From JAODBJ01 sp963782465 (GTDB lineage Bacteria; Actinomycetota; Acidimicrobiia; IMCC26256; PALSA-610), in the NCBI GenBank assembly GCA_963782465.1, contig CAWAJR010000006.1, forward strand, positions 744,001 to 808,000: DNA of 64,000 nucleotides, written 5' to 3'. The translations under genes were made by a program, and so were the position numbers. This document shows positions 1 through 9,495 of the stretch, piece after piece. How positions within the stretch are numbered: the first letter of the stretch is position 1; the number at the start of each line of letters is the position of its first letter. The notes under the pieces were generated by a model. The model ran no database searches, had not been told where the DNA came from, and saw nothing but the letters and a program-made list of their open reading frames with translations.

Positions 1-105
1 GTGCACGTCGACGCCGGCTTGCTGCAGTCGCTCGAAGCGCGCGTCGTACGCGGCGCCGCGTTCCTCGGCCCGCAATGGTGGATCGGGTTCGCGTCGTGGC
101 CCCAC
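1..105 (-). CDS. Class I SAM-dependent methyltransferase, N-terminus only (runs off window)
   Basis: Reading leftwards on the minus strand, a frame open to the window edge encodes a segment containing RAEERGAAYDARFERL followed by GVDVH. This resembles the lead-in of actinobacterial class I methyltransferases, just before the glycine-rich SAM motif. The SAM motif itself lies outside the window, so the family call is inference from a short stretch. A GTG at 105 fits the usual spacing to RAEERG; an in-frame ATG at 135 is the alternative start. It is divergent from ccdA with roughly 100 bases between them, which would hold both promoters. Confidence 0.45.
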   Translation of the reverse strand, partial: MGPRREPDPPLRAEERGAAYDARFERLQQAGVDVH

Positions 106-229
106 GGGCCCTGTTCTACCCGCGTTGCGCCGCATCGGGCGGCCTCGGGCGAGCGCCGGGCGAGCGGCGAGACGCCTCGAATGGCCCGAAGCGTCGCGAC
201 GCACCGTGAACCGCGACAATGGCGGCGTC

Positions 230-1018
230 ATGTTCCCGGTCCTGGCCCTCTTCTCCCGCTTCGAAAACGTGAGCCCCGGGGCCTACTTCTTCGCCTTCGC
301 CGGCGGGTTCGTGTCGTTCCTCTCGCCGTGCGTGCTCCCACTCGTTCCCGGCTACGTGTCGATGGTGACGGGCCTCGACATTGCCACCTTGCAAGAAGGC
401 TCCCGGGCGCATCTCGCCCGGATCGTCGGCACGACGGCCCTGTTCATCGCCGGTTTCGGTGTCGTCTTCGTGTTGCTCGGCCTGTCCGCGTCGAGCCTGG
501 GCAGCACGCTGATCGAGAACAAGACGCTCCTCACGCGCCTCTCGGGCGCCGTCATGCTCGCGATGGCGTTGTTCCTGCTCGGTTCGATGTTCCTGCGCGC
601 GCCGTGGCTCTACCAGGAGAAGCGTTTCCATCCCCAGCTCGGCCGGTTCGGCACCGCCGCGCCGGTCGTCGCCGGTATCGCGTTCGGCTTCGGGTGGTCA
701 CCGTGTATCGGACCGATCCTCGGCTCGATCCTCGGTATCGCGGCCCGCCAGGACCGGGTCTGGGCCGGTGGCAGCCTGCTCGCGGTCTACACGCTCGGGC
801 TCGGTGTGCCCTTCCTGGTGGTCGGCTTGGCGCTCGGGCGCGTCGGCGGCGCGCTCGCGTGGGTGAAGCGCCATTTCGGCGTCATCCTGGTCGGATCGAG
901 CCTCGTGCTCGCCGTTTTCGGGGTGCTGCTGGTGTTCAACGAGTTGAGCCGGGTGACCGCCGACCTGCAACGCGCGCTCGACAACACCGGGCTCGACTGG
1001 CTCGTGAACCTCGGCTGA
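230..1018 (+). CDS. ccdA: CcdA-family thiol:disulfide transmembrane protein
   Basis: 262-residue polytopic inner-membrane protein of the CcdA/DsbD-beta family. Such proteins carry reducing equivalents from cytoplasmic thioredoxin across the membrane to extracytoplasmic thiols, classically for cytochrome c maturation. About six hydrophobic helices are visible. The two family cysteines are present in FLSPCVLPLVPG (Cys about 34) and GWSPCIGPILG (Cys about 159), each next to prolines as the family requires. The frame is open further upstream, but the ATG at 230 sits right before the first hydrophobic stretch and gives the normal family length. No resB/ccsA or thioredoxin gene lies beside it, so the partner is not defined here. 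Confidence 0.9.
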   Translation: MFPVLALFSRFENVSPGAYFFAFAGGFVSFLSPCVLPLVPGYVSMVTGLDIATLQEGSRAHLARIVGTTALFIAGFGVVFVLLGLSASSLGSTLIENKTLLTRLSGAVMLAMALFLLGSMFLRAPWLYQEKRFHPQLGRFGTAAPVVAGIAFGFGWSPCIGPILGSILGIAARQDRVWAGGSLLAVYTLGLGVPFLVVGLALGRVGGALAWVKRHFGVILVGSSLVLAVFGVLLVFNELSRVTADLQRALDNTGLDWLVNLG

Positions 1019-1042
1019 CCTGTCGCCGCGCGAGGCTGGGGC

Positions 1043-1930
1043 GTGCGAATCGGCGTTTCGCTGCGCAGCGGCTACGGGAAGATCGACGCCCGGCAGGGCG
1101 CGCGGTGGATGATCGAGCGGGGTCGCGCCGCGTGGGACGCGGGTCTCGACTCGCTGTTCGTCGGCGACCACCACGGCGTCCCGTCGACCTACTACCAGAA
1201 CGTTCCGATCCTCGGCCGGCTCCTCGCCGAGTGGGGCGCGCGACCGGCGGGAGCGCTCTTCCTGCTGCCGTTGTGGAACCCGGTGCTCCTCGCGGAACAG
1301 ATCGGAACCCTTGCCGCGATTTCCGACGGACCGTTCGTGCTGCAGTGCGCGCTGGGCGGTGGTGCGTCGCAGTTCGAGGCGATGGGTGCAAGTCTGCGGA
1401 CACGTCCGTCGCGCTTCGAGCACGCGCTCGACGTCATCCGCCGGTTGTGCGCGGGCGAAACCGTCGACGGCACGCGGATCGCGCCGGTGCCGGACGAACC
1501 GATCGACGTTTGGATCGGCGGCGCGGCAGAACCCGCGATCGACCGGGCCGCTCGCGTCGGCGACGGCTTTCTCGTCGGGCCCGAAGCGACAACCGACCAG
1601 GCCGCGCAACTCATCTCGTCGTATCGCGCCCGCTGCGAAGCGCATGGTCGCGCGCCGGGCACGACCGCGATCCGCCGCGACGTGCACGTCGCCGCGACGC
1701 ACGACGAAGCGGCCCGCGTCGCCGAACCGATCATCGCGGCGGGCTATCGCGGTTTCGACCCGGACGCGATCGTGTTCGGCGACCCGCACGAAGTCGCGGC
1801 GCGTTTCGCACCACTCGCTTCCCTCGGCTACACCGATGTGATCGTGCGACACCTCGCCGAAGATCACGACGCAGTGCTCCGATCGTTCGCCCAACTTGCG
1901 ACGGTGCACGAACTCGTCGGTGGCGCCTGA
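1043..1930 (+). CDS. Luciferase-like (LLM class) flavin/F420-dependent oxidoreductase
   Basis: 295-residue protein beginning MRIGVSLRSGYGKID, a (beta/alpha)8-barrel of the bacterial luciferase-like superfamily. The segments DSLFVGDHHG, LLAEQIGTLAAISDGPF and PIDVWIGGAAEPAID match family positions for cofactor and barrel strands. In actinobacteria most members use coenzyme F420 rather than FMN; the substrate cannot be read from sequence. The GTG start at 1043 lies 24 bases after the ccdA stop, so it may be co-transcribed with ccdA. It is one of three LLM paralogues in the window (with those starting at 3283 and 34640), and the three are clearly divergent from one another. Confidence 0.85.
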   Translation: MRIGVSLRSGYGKIDARQGARWMIERGRAAWDAGLDSLFVGDHHGVPSTYYQNVPILGRLLAEWGARPAGALFLLPLWNPVLLAEQIGTLAAISDGPFVLQCALGGGASQFEAMGASLRTRPSRFEHALDVIRRLCAGETVDGTRIAPVPDEPIDVWIGGAAEPAIDRAARVGDGFLVGPEATTDQAAQLISSYRARCEAHGRAPGTTAIRRDVHVAATHDEAARVAEPIIAAGYRGFDPDAIVFGDPHEVAARFAPLASLGYTDVIVRHLAEDHDAVLRSFAQLATVHELVGGA

Positions 1931-2016
1931 AAATGGGCGCGCCGAAAGCGGGCGAGTCGCCCGGCGGCGAGGTGGGGGCTCACCGGCATCGGACGACTCG
2001 CCCAATCCAGTTTCAC

Positions 2017-2042
2017 CTATTCGCGACGCGATGTGCGAATAG
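2017..2042. promoter_or_regulatory. Inverted repeat ahead of the RNase D gene
   Basis: Perfect 8-base arms CTATTCGC (2017-2024) and GCGAATAG (2035-2042) surround a 10-base loop, ending three bases before the ATG at 2046. It could be an operator, or a terminator for the upstream LLM gene. Its closeness to ATG 2046 is a reason to consider the in-frame ATG at 2100 as the true RNase D start. Confidence 0.35.
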
Positions 2043-2045
2043 CTA

Positions 2046-3272
2046 ATGGAAAACGAAACTTCATCGGTTTCGTCGAACAGCAGCGACAGACAGGCCCCCA
2101 TGCCCCCGACGCAACCCCTCGTGCAGTGGATCGACGACGAGCAGAAACTTCATGCACTGCTCGTGCAACAAAGCGGGGCCGGGGCGTACGCGCTCGACAC
2201 CGAATTTCACGGTGAGCGCACGTACTGGCCGCGCCTCGCGTTGGTCCAGATCGCGTGGACCGACATGGTCGCGCTCGTCGACCCGCTCGCGCTCGACGCG
2301 CGCGGGCTGTGCGAACTCATCAGCGGCCCGGCGACGATGGTCGCGCACGCGTCCGAGCAAGACCTCGCAATCCTCGAGCGGCTCTGCGGGGCGACCGCCA
2401 CCGCGTTGTTCGACACCCAGATCGCCGCCGGCTTCCTCGGCATGGGCACGCCGTCACTCTCCGTGCTCGTCGAGAAGCTGCTCGGTGTCCGGCTCGGGAA
2501 GGGCGACCGCCTCACCGATTGGACCGCCCGGCCGCTCAGCCCGGCGCAGAAGGAGTACGCCGCCGCCGACGTCGAGTACCTCCTGCCGGTCCGGGACGCG
2601 CTCGTCACCCAACTCGAGCAGGTGGGCCGTCTCCAGTGGGCGCTCGACGAATGCGAGAACCGGCGAGCCCGCGACCGCACCCGCGCCGATCCGCTCACCG
2701 CCTGGTGGAAGATCAAGGGATCGCGGCAGCTTCGTGGCAAATCGCGCGGCGTCGCACAGGAGCTCGCGGCCTGGAGGGAACGCAAGGCGGCCGCGGCCGA
2801 CGTCCCGCCGCGCTTCGTCCTCCCCGATCTCGCGCTCGCCGCGCTCATGCAACGCACTCCGCGCGGCCGTGACGACCTGAAGAACATCCGCGGCGTCGAG
2901 CCCCGTCACCTGCGCGACGGCACCGCCGACGAGATCCTGCACGCCGTCGAGCGGGGCATGAGCCTGAGCCCCGACGAACTCCACCTTCCCGCGACCGACC
3001 GGGTCGACCGTTCCCTCCAACCCGCGGTGACCGTCCTCTCGGCATGGTTGGCGCAACAGGCCGACGAACTCCGCCTCGACCCGAGCGTGCTCGCGACACG
3101 GGCCGACATCGCGCAGTTCATCTCGACGCGCGAAGGCCGGCTGGCGTCGGGCTGGCGCGCCGACCTGGTCGGCGAGCCGGTGCTCCGCCTCCTCGCCGGC
3201 GAAGCGACGATCAGCCTGGCGAAAGGTGGCCGCAAACTCCGCCTCGACAGCCGCACAGGCGACGATCGGTAG
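2046..3272 (+). CDS. rnd: Ribonuclease D (3'-5' exonuclease with HRDC domain)
   Basis: 408-residue DEDD-type 3'-5' exoribonuclease for trimming tRNA and other stable RNA 3' ends. The DnaQ-like exonuclease motifs are all present: Exo I DTEFHGE (about 51-57), Exo II HASEQDL (about 101-107) and the Exo III YxxxD pattern YAAADVEYL (about 171-179). These supply the metal-binding acidic residues. An HRDC region follows (RTPRGRDDLKNIRGVEPRH and onward), as in E. coli RNase D. No clear ribosome binding site precedes ATG 2046; ATG 2100 would remove an 18-residue polar lead and still keep every motif. The next gene starts 10 bases after the stop. Confidence 0.88.
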   Translation: MENETSSVSSNSSDRQAPMPPTQPLVQWIDDEQKLHALLVQQSGAGAYALDTEFHGERTYWPRLALVQIAWTDMVALVDPLALDARGLCELISGPATMVAHASEQDLAILERLCGATATALFDTQIAAGFLGMGTPSLSVLVEKLLGVRLGKGDRLTDWTARPLSPAQKEYAAADVEYLLPVRDALVTQLEQVGRLQWALDECENRRARDRTRADPLTAWWKIKGSRQLRGKSRGVAQELAAWRERKAAAADVPPRFVLPDLALAALMQRTPRGRDDLKNIRGVEPRHLRDGTADEILHAVERGMSLSPDELHLPATDRVDRSLQPAVTVLSAWLAQQADELRLDPSVLATRADIAQFISTREGRLASGWRADLVGEPVLRLLAGEATISLAKGGRKLRLDSRTGDDR

Positions 3273-3282
3273 CCTCGGTTCC

Positions 3283-4044
3283 ATGGCTCGTTTCAACGTC
3301 GGCGTCCAACTTCACCCGCAGGCGACCACCGTTGAGGCCCTGCGCGAGGCGTGGCGTGCCGCCGACGCGCTCGGTGTCGACAGCATCTGGGTGTGGGACC
3401 ACTTCTACCCCCTGTACGGCGACCCCGACGCGGGCCACTTCGAGGCGTACTCGCTCCTCGCCGCCATGGCCGCCGACACCCAGCACGCGAACATCGGGGC
3501 ACTCGTCACCTGCAACTCGTACCGCAACCCGAACCTGCTCGCCGACATGGCGCGCACGATCGACCACGTCAGCGGCGGTCGGTTCGTGTTGGGGTTGGGC
3601 AGTGGATGGTTCGAGCGCGACTACAACGAGTACGGCTACGAGTTCGGCACCGCCGCGGGACGCCTGCGGGAGCTCGAGAAGAACCTCCCGGTGATCTCCG
3701 AGCGTCTCGGGCGGCTCACTCCCCCGCCGATCGGCCGGCTGCCGGTGCTGGTCGGCGGAGGCGGCGAGAAGGTCACGTTGCGGCTCGTCGCGCAGTACGC
3801 CGACATGTGGCACACCTGGGGACCGCCGGAGAACTTCGCCGCGAAGAGCAAGGTGCTCGACGAGTGGTGCGAGAAGCAGGGCCGGAACCCGAAGCAGATC
3901 GAACGCACCGTCGGCCTCGGCGCCGGTGAGGTCGACAACTGGCAGGCGTACCTCGACGCCGGTGCCGAGCACCTGATCGTGATGGCCGGCGACCCCTTCG
4001 ACCTCGACCCCGTGCGCCGGCTCCTCGAGTCCGCCCGCTCCTGA
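3283..4044 (+). CDS. Luciferase-like (LLM class) F420-dependent oxidoreductase
   Basis: 253-residue barrel protein starting MARFNVGVQLHPQATT. Family landmarks are DSIWVWDHFYPLYGDPD near the N-terminus, TCNSYRNPNLLADMARTIDH, the GLGSGWFERDYNEYGY segment and LPVLVGGGGEKVTLRL. This set is typical of actinobacterial TIGR03560-like F420-dependent enzymes; the electron acceptor substrate is unknown. The ATG at 3283 follows RNase D by 10 bases, suggesting co-transcription. A strong hairpin just beyond its stop separates it from the convergent acyl-CoA dehydrogenase gene. Confidence 0.87.
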   Translation: MARFNVGVQLHPQATTVEALREAWRAADALGVDSIWVWDHFYPLYGDPDAGHFEAYSLLAAMAADTQHANIGALVTCNSYRNPNLLADMARTIDHVSGGRFVLGLGSGWFERDYNEYGYEFGTAAGRLRELEKNLPVISERLGRLTPPPIGRLPVLVGGGGEKVTLRLVAQYADMWHTWGPPENFAAKSKVLDEWCEKQGRNPKQIERTVGLGAGEVDNWQAYLDAGAEHLIVMAGDPFDLDPVRRLLESARS

Positions 4045-4057
4045 CTCGCCGCCCCCC

Positions 4058-4115
4058 ACTCGTTTTGATGTCGCGGAAGCGCGCTGGAGCGCGTTCCGGC
4101 TACATCAAAACGAGT
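4058..4115. terminator. Bidirectional hairpin between convergent genes
   Basis: Perfect 14-base arms ACTCGTTTTGATGT (4058-4071) and ACATCAAAACGAGT (4102-4115) enclose a 30-base loop that can itself pair imperfectly (GGAAGCGCGCT against AGCGCGTTCC). It lies between the converging LLM gene (stop 4044) and acyl-CoA dehydrogenase gene (stop 4154). There is no long T-run, so it is an I-shaped or factor-assisted terminator candidate. Confidence 0.65.
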
Positions 4116-4153
4116 TCGTAGCCGCGCACCTTGCCGCGGCCTCCATGGGGCGG

Positions 4154-5272
4154 TTAGGCCGGGGTGTCGGCGAGGATCTTGCCCAGCACGACCAGCTGCG
4201 GGGTCGCGGCACCGAGCGTGAACTCGATCTGCTTCAACCACAGGAAGTACCGGTGGATCGGGAAGTCGAGATCGATGCTGATACCCCCGTGCACGTGCAA
4301 CGCCGCGTGCCCGATGCGGTTCCCGCCGTCGGACGCCCAGAACTTCGCGGTCGCGACCTCGGCCGGGACTTCGCGACCTTCGTCGAGGTGCGTCGCGGCC
4401 TGCAGCATCGTGAGCTCGATGGCCTGGTTGTCGATGTACGCGTCGGCAAGACGCTGGCCGACGGCCTGGAACGTGCCGATGGCGCGGTCGAATTGTTTGC
4501 GTTCGGTCGTGTAGTGAGCGGTGAGCCGCAACGCTTCGTCGGCCGCGCCCGACGCGATCGCGCACATCGCGACCATCGTGCGGGCGAGCGCCCACTGGAG
4601 CACGTCGGCACCGTTGTCGGCGCCGCCGAGCAGTGCGCCGTCGTCGACCTGTACCCCGTCGAAGGTCACTTCGAACAGCGGCTCGTGGTTCGTGGTCTCC
4701 TGCCGTTTCGACTCGATGCCCTTCGCGCCGGCGGGCACGATGAACACCACCGTCGAGCCGCTGTCGGTGCGGCATGGAACGAGTACGGCCTCGGCGGCTG
4801 CCATCCCGGGCACGGCGGTCTTCGTGCCGTCGATACGCCAACCGTTGCCGTGCTTCGTCGCCCGCGTGTACGGCGCGTCCGCGACGGTGCCGTACTCGCT
4901 GAACGCGGCCGTGAGCAGCACTTCACCGGCGACGACCTTCCCGAGGACGGCCTGCTGCTCGTCGGTACCGAAGCGCGCGATCGGCAGGGCCGCCGATACG
5001 AGCGTCGGGATCGCAGGTAACGGTGCGACGGTGCGGCCGACCTCGCGGAGCACGAGGCAGAGGTCGAGGAACCCGAGCCCGAGGCCGCCGTGCGATTCGG
5101 GTACCGCGATACCGAGCAGGTTGGCCTTCGCGAACTCGAGCCACGTGTCGCGGTCGTACCAATCCTCGGAGTTGTCGCGCTCCTTCAGGTGCGGCAACGT
5201 CATCCGGTCGGAGAGGATGCGCCGTGCGAGGTCGGACAGTTCCTGCTGTTCTTCGCTGAGCGAGAAGTCCAC
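4154..5272 (-). CDS. Acyl-CoA dehydrogenase
   Basis: 372-residue flavoprotein of the acyl-CoA dehydrogenase family (FadE-like), oxidising an acyl-CoA to its 2-enoyl form with FAD. It starts MDFSLSEEQQELSDLARRI at a GTG, a classic family N-terminus. LLTAAFSEYG and WRIDGTKTAVPGMAAA cover the middle beta domain, and ATAKFWASDGGNRIGHAALHVHGGISIDLDF is broken here only for length: its tail LHVHGGISIDLDFPIHRY is the family C-terminal helix-bundle motif. It is shorter and more divergent than its upstream neighbour. Paired ACADs like this often form heteromeric enzymes acting on steroid side chains or branched acyl-CoAs. The gene follows the ACAD at 5294-6472 by 21 bases in one operon. Confidence 0.88.
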   Translation of the reverse strand: MDFSLSEEQQELSDLARRILSDRMTLPHLKERDNSEDWYDRDTWLEFAKANLLGIAVPESHGGLGLGFLDLCLVLREVGRTVAPLPAIPTLVSAALPIARFGTDEQQAVLGKVVAGEVLLTAAFSEYGTVADAPYTRATKHGNGWRIDGTKTAVPGMAAAEAVLVPCRTDSGSTVVFIVPAGAKGIESKRQETTNHEPLFEVTFDGVQVDDGALLGGADNGADVLQWALARTMVAMCAIASGAADEALRLTAHYTTERKQFDRAIGTFQAVGQRLADAYIDNQAIELTMLQAATHLDEGREVPAEVATAKFWASDGGNRIGHAALHVHGGISIDLDFPIHRYFLWLKQIEFTLGAATPQLVVLGKILADTPA

Positions 5273-5293
5273 GAGTCGATTCTCCCGTTCCGG

Positions 5294-6472
<1,179 letters not shown>

Positions 6473-6487
6473 ACCGCCTCCAGCGAC

Positions 6488-6501
6488 TAGAACGCGTTCT
6501 A
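6488..6501. promoter_or_regulatory. KstR-type TetR operator palindrome
   Basis: TAGAACGCGTTCTA is a perfect 14-base palindrome that matches, at every defined position, the KstR consensus TNNAACNNGTTNNA known from mycobacterial cholesterol and lipid catabolism regulons. It is 16 bases upstream of the ATG of the acyl-CoA dehydrogenase gene (minus strand), a position suited to repression. No tetR gene is in the window, so the cognate regulator would be elsewhere. Confidence 0.6.
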
Positions 6502-6547
6502 TCTTCGCGGCCCGGGGCCGTCCGTGTCGACCCCGCCGTGAAGCCGA

Positions 6548-7060
6548 TCAGCCGAAGCCCAGCATCGCCCCGTTCACGAGCGACGCCCGCGGGCTGTTCA
6601 GGAACACGAGCGGCCACGCCTGCGCTTCGGGCGGGCCGGCCGCGGCGACACAATTCACGCGGATCCCGGGCTGCACCGGCAACGCGATCTCGGCGAGTTC
6701 TCCCACGGTGAGCTCGGTCGTGATGGCGGCGACCGCGGCACCGTCGATCATCACCGGCGCGACCGTCGTGACGACGTCGGCGAGCGCGCCCGCATCGAGC
6801 GGTTCGCCGCAGTGGAACAGCGCGTTCACCACCGCACCGATCTTCGTGATCGCGCCCGCGCGAGCCGCGCGATCGGTGACGTCGGCCTCGGTGAAACTGG
6901 CGAGGTCACGCACGTCGGGTCGCCGGGCGCCGACCGCGTGCACTTCGGCACCGAGGCGCACCAGGATCCCCACCGCGACGGCCCCGGTGCCTTGGCCGGC
7001 ACCGATCACGATCACCCGCTTCCCGGCGTAGCCGAGATCCTCGGCTGCCGAGCCGGTCAT
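6548..7060 (-). CDS. SDR-like Rossmann protein, short and lacking the catalytic Tyr-Lys motif
   Basis: 170-residue protein with an N-terminal dinucleotide-binding signature VIGAGQGTGAVAVG, then EVHAVGARR, an AVVNALFHCG segment at the position of the SDR NAG motif, and RVNCVAAAGPP corresponding to the usual RVNxVxPG. The stretch that should carry Ser-YxxxK is replaced by DGAAVAAITTELT, and the protein is about 80 residues shorter than a standard SDR. It may be a non-catalytic or reduced SDR, or a degraded copy. It follows the ferredoxin gene by 13 bases and precedes the two acyl-CoA dehydrogenases, the same order as the complete SDR at 22276-23088. Confidence 0.7.
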   Translation of the reverse strand: MTGSAAEDLGYAGKRVIVIGAGQGTGAVAVGILVRLGAEVHAVGARRPDVRDLASFTEADVTDRAARAGAITKIGAVVNALFHCGEPLDAGALADVVTTVAPVMIDGAAVAAITTELTVGELAEIALPVQPGIRVNCVAAAGPPEAQAWPLVFLNSPRASLVNGAMLGFG

Positions 7061-7073
7061 CAGGCGCCCGCCG

Positions 7074-7268
7074 TCACTCGTCTTCGAACGAAATCGCCTG
7101 TTCGGGGCAATTCTCCACGCCCAGCTTCGCCTGCTGGAGCAGCGGCCCGTCGACGTGCGGGACGAGGATCTCGCAATGCCCGAACTCGTCGGCACCGAAC
7201 ACCTCCGGCGCGAGCGCGTAACAACGGCCGTGCCCGGTGCACATGTCGACATCGACGCGGAGCTTCAT
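7074..7268 (-). CDS. Small [3Fe-4S]-type ferredoxin
   Basis: 64-residue ferredoxin starting MKLRVDVDMCTGHGRC. The ligand pattern is CTGHGRC then a distant NCPEQAI, so the second cysteine of a four-cysteine site is missing, as in actinobacterial [3Fe-4S] ferredoxins that serve cytochrome P450s and other oxygenases. It is the first gene of a minus-strand unit with an SDR-like gene and two acyl-CoA dehydrogenases. A very similar small ferredoxin starts the parallel cluster at 23106-23306. The ATG at 7268 is preferred over upstream starts because it begins the conserved fold. Confidence 0.85.
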   Translation of the reverse strand: MKLRVDVDMCTGHGRCYALAPEVFGADEFGHCEILVPHVDGPLLQQAKLGVENCPEQAISFEDE

Positions 7269-7383
7269 GAGACGTGATGCTATGGGGGCAGCACACGCGG
7301 TTTCCTGCCCACGATCCTGCGGGTACATCGCCGCGCCCGAAGCCGGCATCTCAAACGACGAAGAAGACGAAGCGGCGGGAACC

Positions 7384-9495
7384 ATGAGCACGATCGAATC
7401 CTGGCCCGGGCGCTCCCGTCCGCTCGGCGCGACCTACGACGGTGCCGGTACCAACTTCGCGCTCTTCAGCGAGGTCGCGACCGGCATCGACCTGTGCCTC
7501 TTCGACGAAGACGACAACGAGACGTGCATGAGGCTCACCGAAGTCGACGGCTTCGTCTGGCACACGTACCTGCCCGGCACCGAACCGGGACAGCGGTACG
7601 GGTACCGCGTCCATGGCCCCTGGTCGCCGGCCCAGGGGCAGTGGTGCAATCCCTCGAAGCTGCTCCTCGACCCGTACGCGCGTGCGATCGAAGGCACGAT
7701 CGACTGGTCACCGGCCTGTTTCGCCTACCGGTTCGACGCGCCCGACGAGATGAACGGCGACGACAGCGCGCGGCACGTGCCGCGGTCGGTCGTGCACAGT
7801 CCTTTCTACGACTGGGGGCTCGACCGGCCACCCGACGTCCCGATGCACGAGACGATCGTGTACGAGACGCACGTCAAGGGTCTCACCATGCGCCATCCCG
7901 ACGTCCCGGAACGGCTGCGCGGCACCTACGCGGGCCTCGCCCACCCGGTGATGGTCGACTACTTCCGCGACCTCGGCGTCACCACCATCGAACTGATGCC
8001 GGTACACCAGTTCATTCACGACCAGCGGTTGCTCGATCTCGGTTTGCGCAACTACTGGGGCTACAACTCGATCGGGTTCTTCGCACCTCACAACGAGTAC
8101 GCGGCCGCCGGCGACCGCGGCCAGCAGGTGCAGGAGTTCAAGACGATGGTGCGCGCGCTGCACGACGCCGGGCTCGAAGTCGTGCTCGACGTCGTCTACA
8201 ACCACACCGCCGAAGGCAACCACCTCGGCCCGATGTTCTGCTTCAAGGGCATCGACAACGCCGGCTACTACCGGCTTGCCGACGACCCCCGCTTCTACTT
8301 CGACTACACCGGCACGGGCAACAGCCTCAACGCGCGCCAGCCGCACGTCCTGCAGCTCATCATGGACAGCCTCCGCTACTGGGTGGAGGAGATGCACGTC
8401 GACGGTTTCCGATTCGACCTCGCTTCGACGCTCGCGCGCGGCCTGCACGAAGTCGACCGGCTCTCCGCGTTCTTCGACCTCGTGCAGCAGGACCCGGTGG
8501 TCGGCAAGGTGAAACTCATCGCGGAGCCGTGGGACATCGGTGAGGGCGGCTACCAGGTCGGCAACTTCCCCGCGCAGTGGTCGGAGTGGAACGGGAAGTA
8601 CCGCGACACGACACGCGACTACTGGCGGGGCGAAGACGCGACACTCGACGAGTTCGCGTCGCGCCTCACGGGCAGTTCCGACCTCTACCAGGACGACGGG
8701 CGACGGCCTCGTGCCAGCGTCAACTTCGTCACCGCCCACGACGGCTTCACGCTGGCCGACCTCGTGTCGTACAACGAGAAGCACAACGACGCGAACGGCG
8801 AGAACGGCAACGACGGTGAGGGCTTCAACCGGTCGTGGAACTGCGGCGCCGAAGGCCCGACCGACGATCCCGACGTACTCGCGCTCCGGAGCCGCCAGCA
8901 ACGCAACTTCCTCGCGACGCTGTTCGTCTCGCAGGGAATCCCGATGCTGCTCGGCGGCGACGAGATGGGCCGGACCCAGGGCGGGAACAACAACGCGTAC
9001 TGCCAGGACAACGAAGTCTCCTGGTACGACTGGGACCAGCTGGAACGCCACGCCGACCTGTTCGAGTTCGCGAAGCGCGTCATCAAGCTGCGGCGCGAAC
9101 ATCCGGTCTTCATGCGGCGCCGCTTCTTCCAGGGGCGCCCCATTCACGGCCAAGGGGTGCAGGACATCGCGTGGTTCCGTCCCGACGGCGCCGAGATGAA
9201 CGACGACGACTGGAACACGGGTTACGCGAAGTCGGTCGGCGTGTTCCTGAACGGTGACGGCATCACCGAACCCGGCCCGCGCGGCGAGCATCTCGTCGAC
9301 GAGAGCGTCCTCTTGCTCTTCAACGCCCACTACGAAGACCTCGATTGGAAGATCCCCGACCATCACTGGGCGGCGCAGTGGCAGCTCGACCTCGACACCG
9401 CCGACCCGACTCGCGACGGCGAGGAGACCGTCAAGCCGGGCGAGACCATCACCGTGCCCGCCCGCTCGCTGGTACTCCTGCGCGTGCGTCGATAG
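7384..9495 (+). CDS. glgX: Glycogen debranching enzyme GlgX (GH13)
   Basis: 703-residue cytoplasmic isoamylase-type enzyme that hydrolyses alpha-1,6 branches of phosphorylase-limited glycogen. An N-terminal carbohydrate-binding/isoamylase domain (RPLGATYDGAGTNFALF) precedes the GH13 barrel. The conserved regions are DVVYNHTAEG, GFRFDLAS (nucleophile Asp about 345), LIAEPWDIG (acid Glu about 381) and VTAHDGFTL (Asp about 453). The length equals that of typical GlgX. The ATG at 7384 was chosen over upstream in-frame starts because it begins directly before the conserved domain. The last codons, reading Val-Arg-Arg-stop, lie inside the left arm of a palindromic repeat. No other glycogen gene is adjacent. 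Confidence 0.93.
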   Translation: MSTIESWPGRSRPLGATYDGAGTNFALFSEVATGIDLCLFDEDDNETCMRLTEVDGFVWHTYLPGTEPGQRYGYRVHGPWSPAQGQWCNPSKLLLDPYARAIEGTIDWSPACFAYRFDAPDEMNGDDSARHVPRSVVHSPFYDWGLDRPPDVPMHETIVYETHVKGLTMRHPDVPERLRGTYAGLAHPVMVDYFRDLGVTTIELMPVHQFIHDQRLLDLGLRNYWGYNSIGFFAPHNEYAAAGDRGQQVQEFKTMVRALHDAGLEVVLDVVYNHTAEGNHLGPMFCFKGIDNAGYYRLADDPRFYFDYTGTGNSLNARQPHVLQLIMDSLRYWVEEMHVDGFRFDLASTLARGLHEVDRLSAFFDLVQQDPVVGKVKLIAEPWDIGEGGYQVGNFPAQWSEWNGKYRDTTRDYWRGEDATLDEFASRLTGSSDLYQDDGRRPRASVNFVTAHDGFTLADLVSYNEKHNDANGENGNDGEGFNRSWNCGAEGPTDDPDVLALRSRQQRNFLATLFVSQGIPMLLGGDEMGRTQGGNNNAYCQDNEVSWYDWDQLERHADLFEFAKRVIKLRREHPVFMRRRFFQGRPIHGQGVQDIAWFRPDGAEMNDDDWNTGYAKSVGVFLNGDGITEPGPRGEHLVDESVLLLFNAHYEDLDWKIPDHHWAAQWQLDLDTADPTRDGEETVKPGETITVPARSLVLLRVRR

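Noticed and set aside
4105..4118. AACGAGTT within the hairpin at 4102-4115 as a second KstR-type site.
   Set aside because: The flanking T and A of the consensus are absent, and the site lies between convergent stop codons where an operator makes little sense.
7708..9366. A long open reading frame antisense to glgX and similar long antisense frames elsewhere.
   Set aside because: High GC content leaves non-coding frames open for hundreds of codons; their translations lack domains and are Arg/Ala/Val-rich shadows of the real genes.
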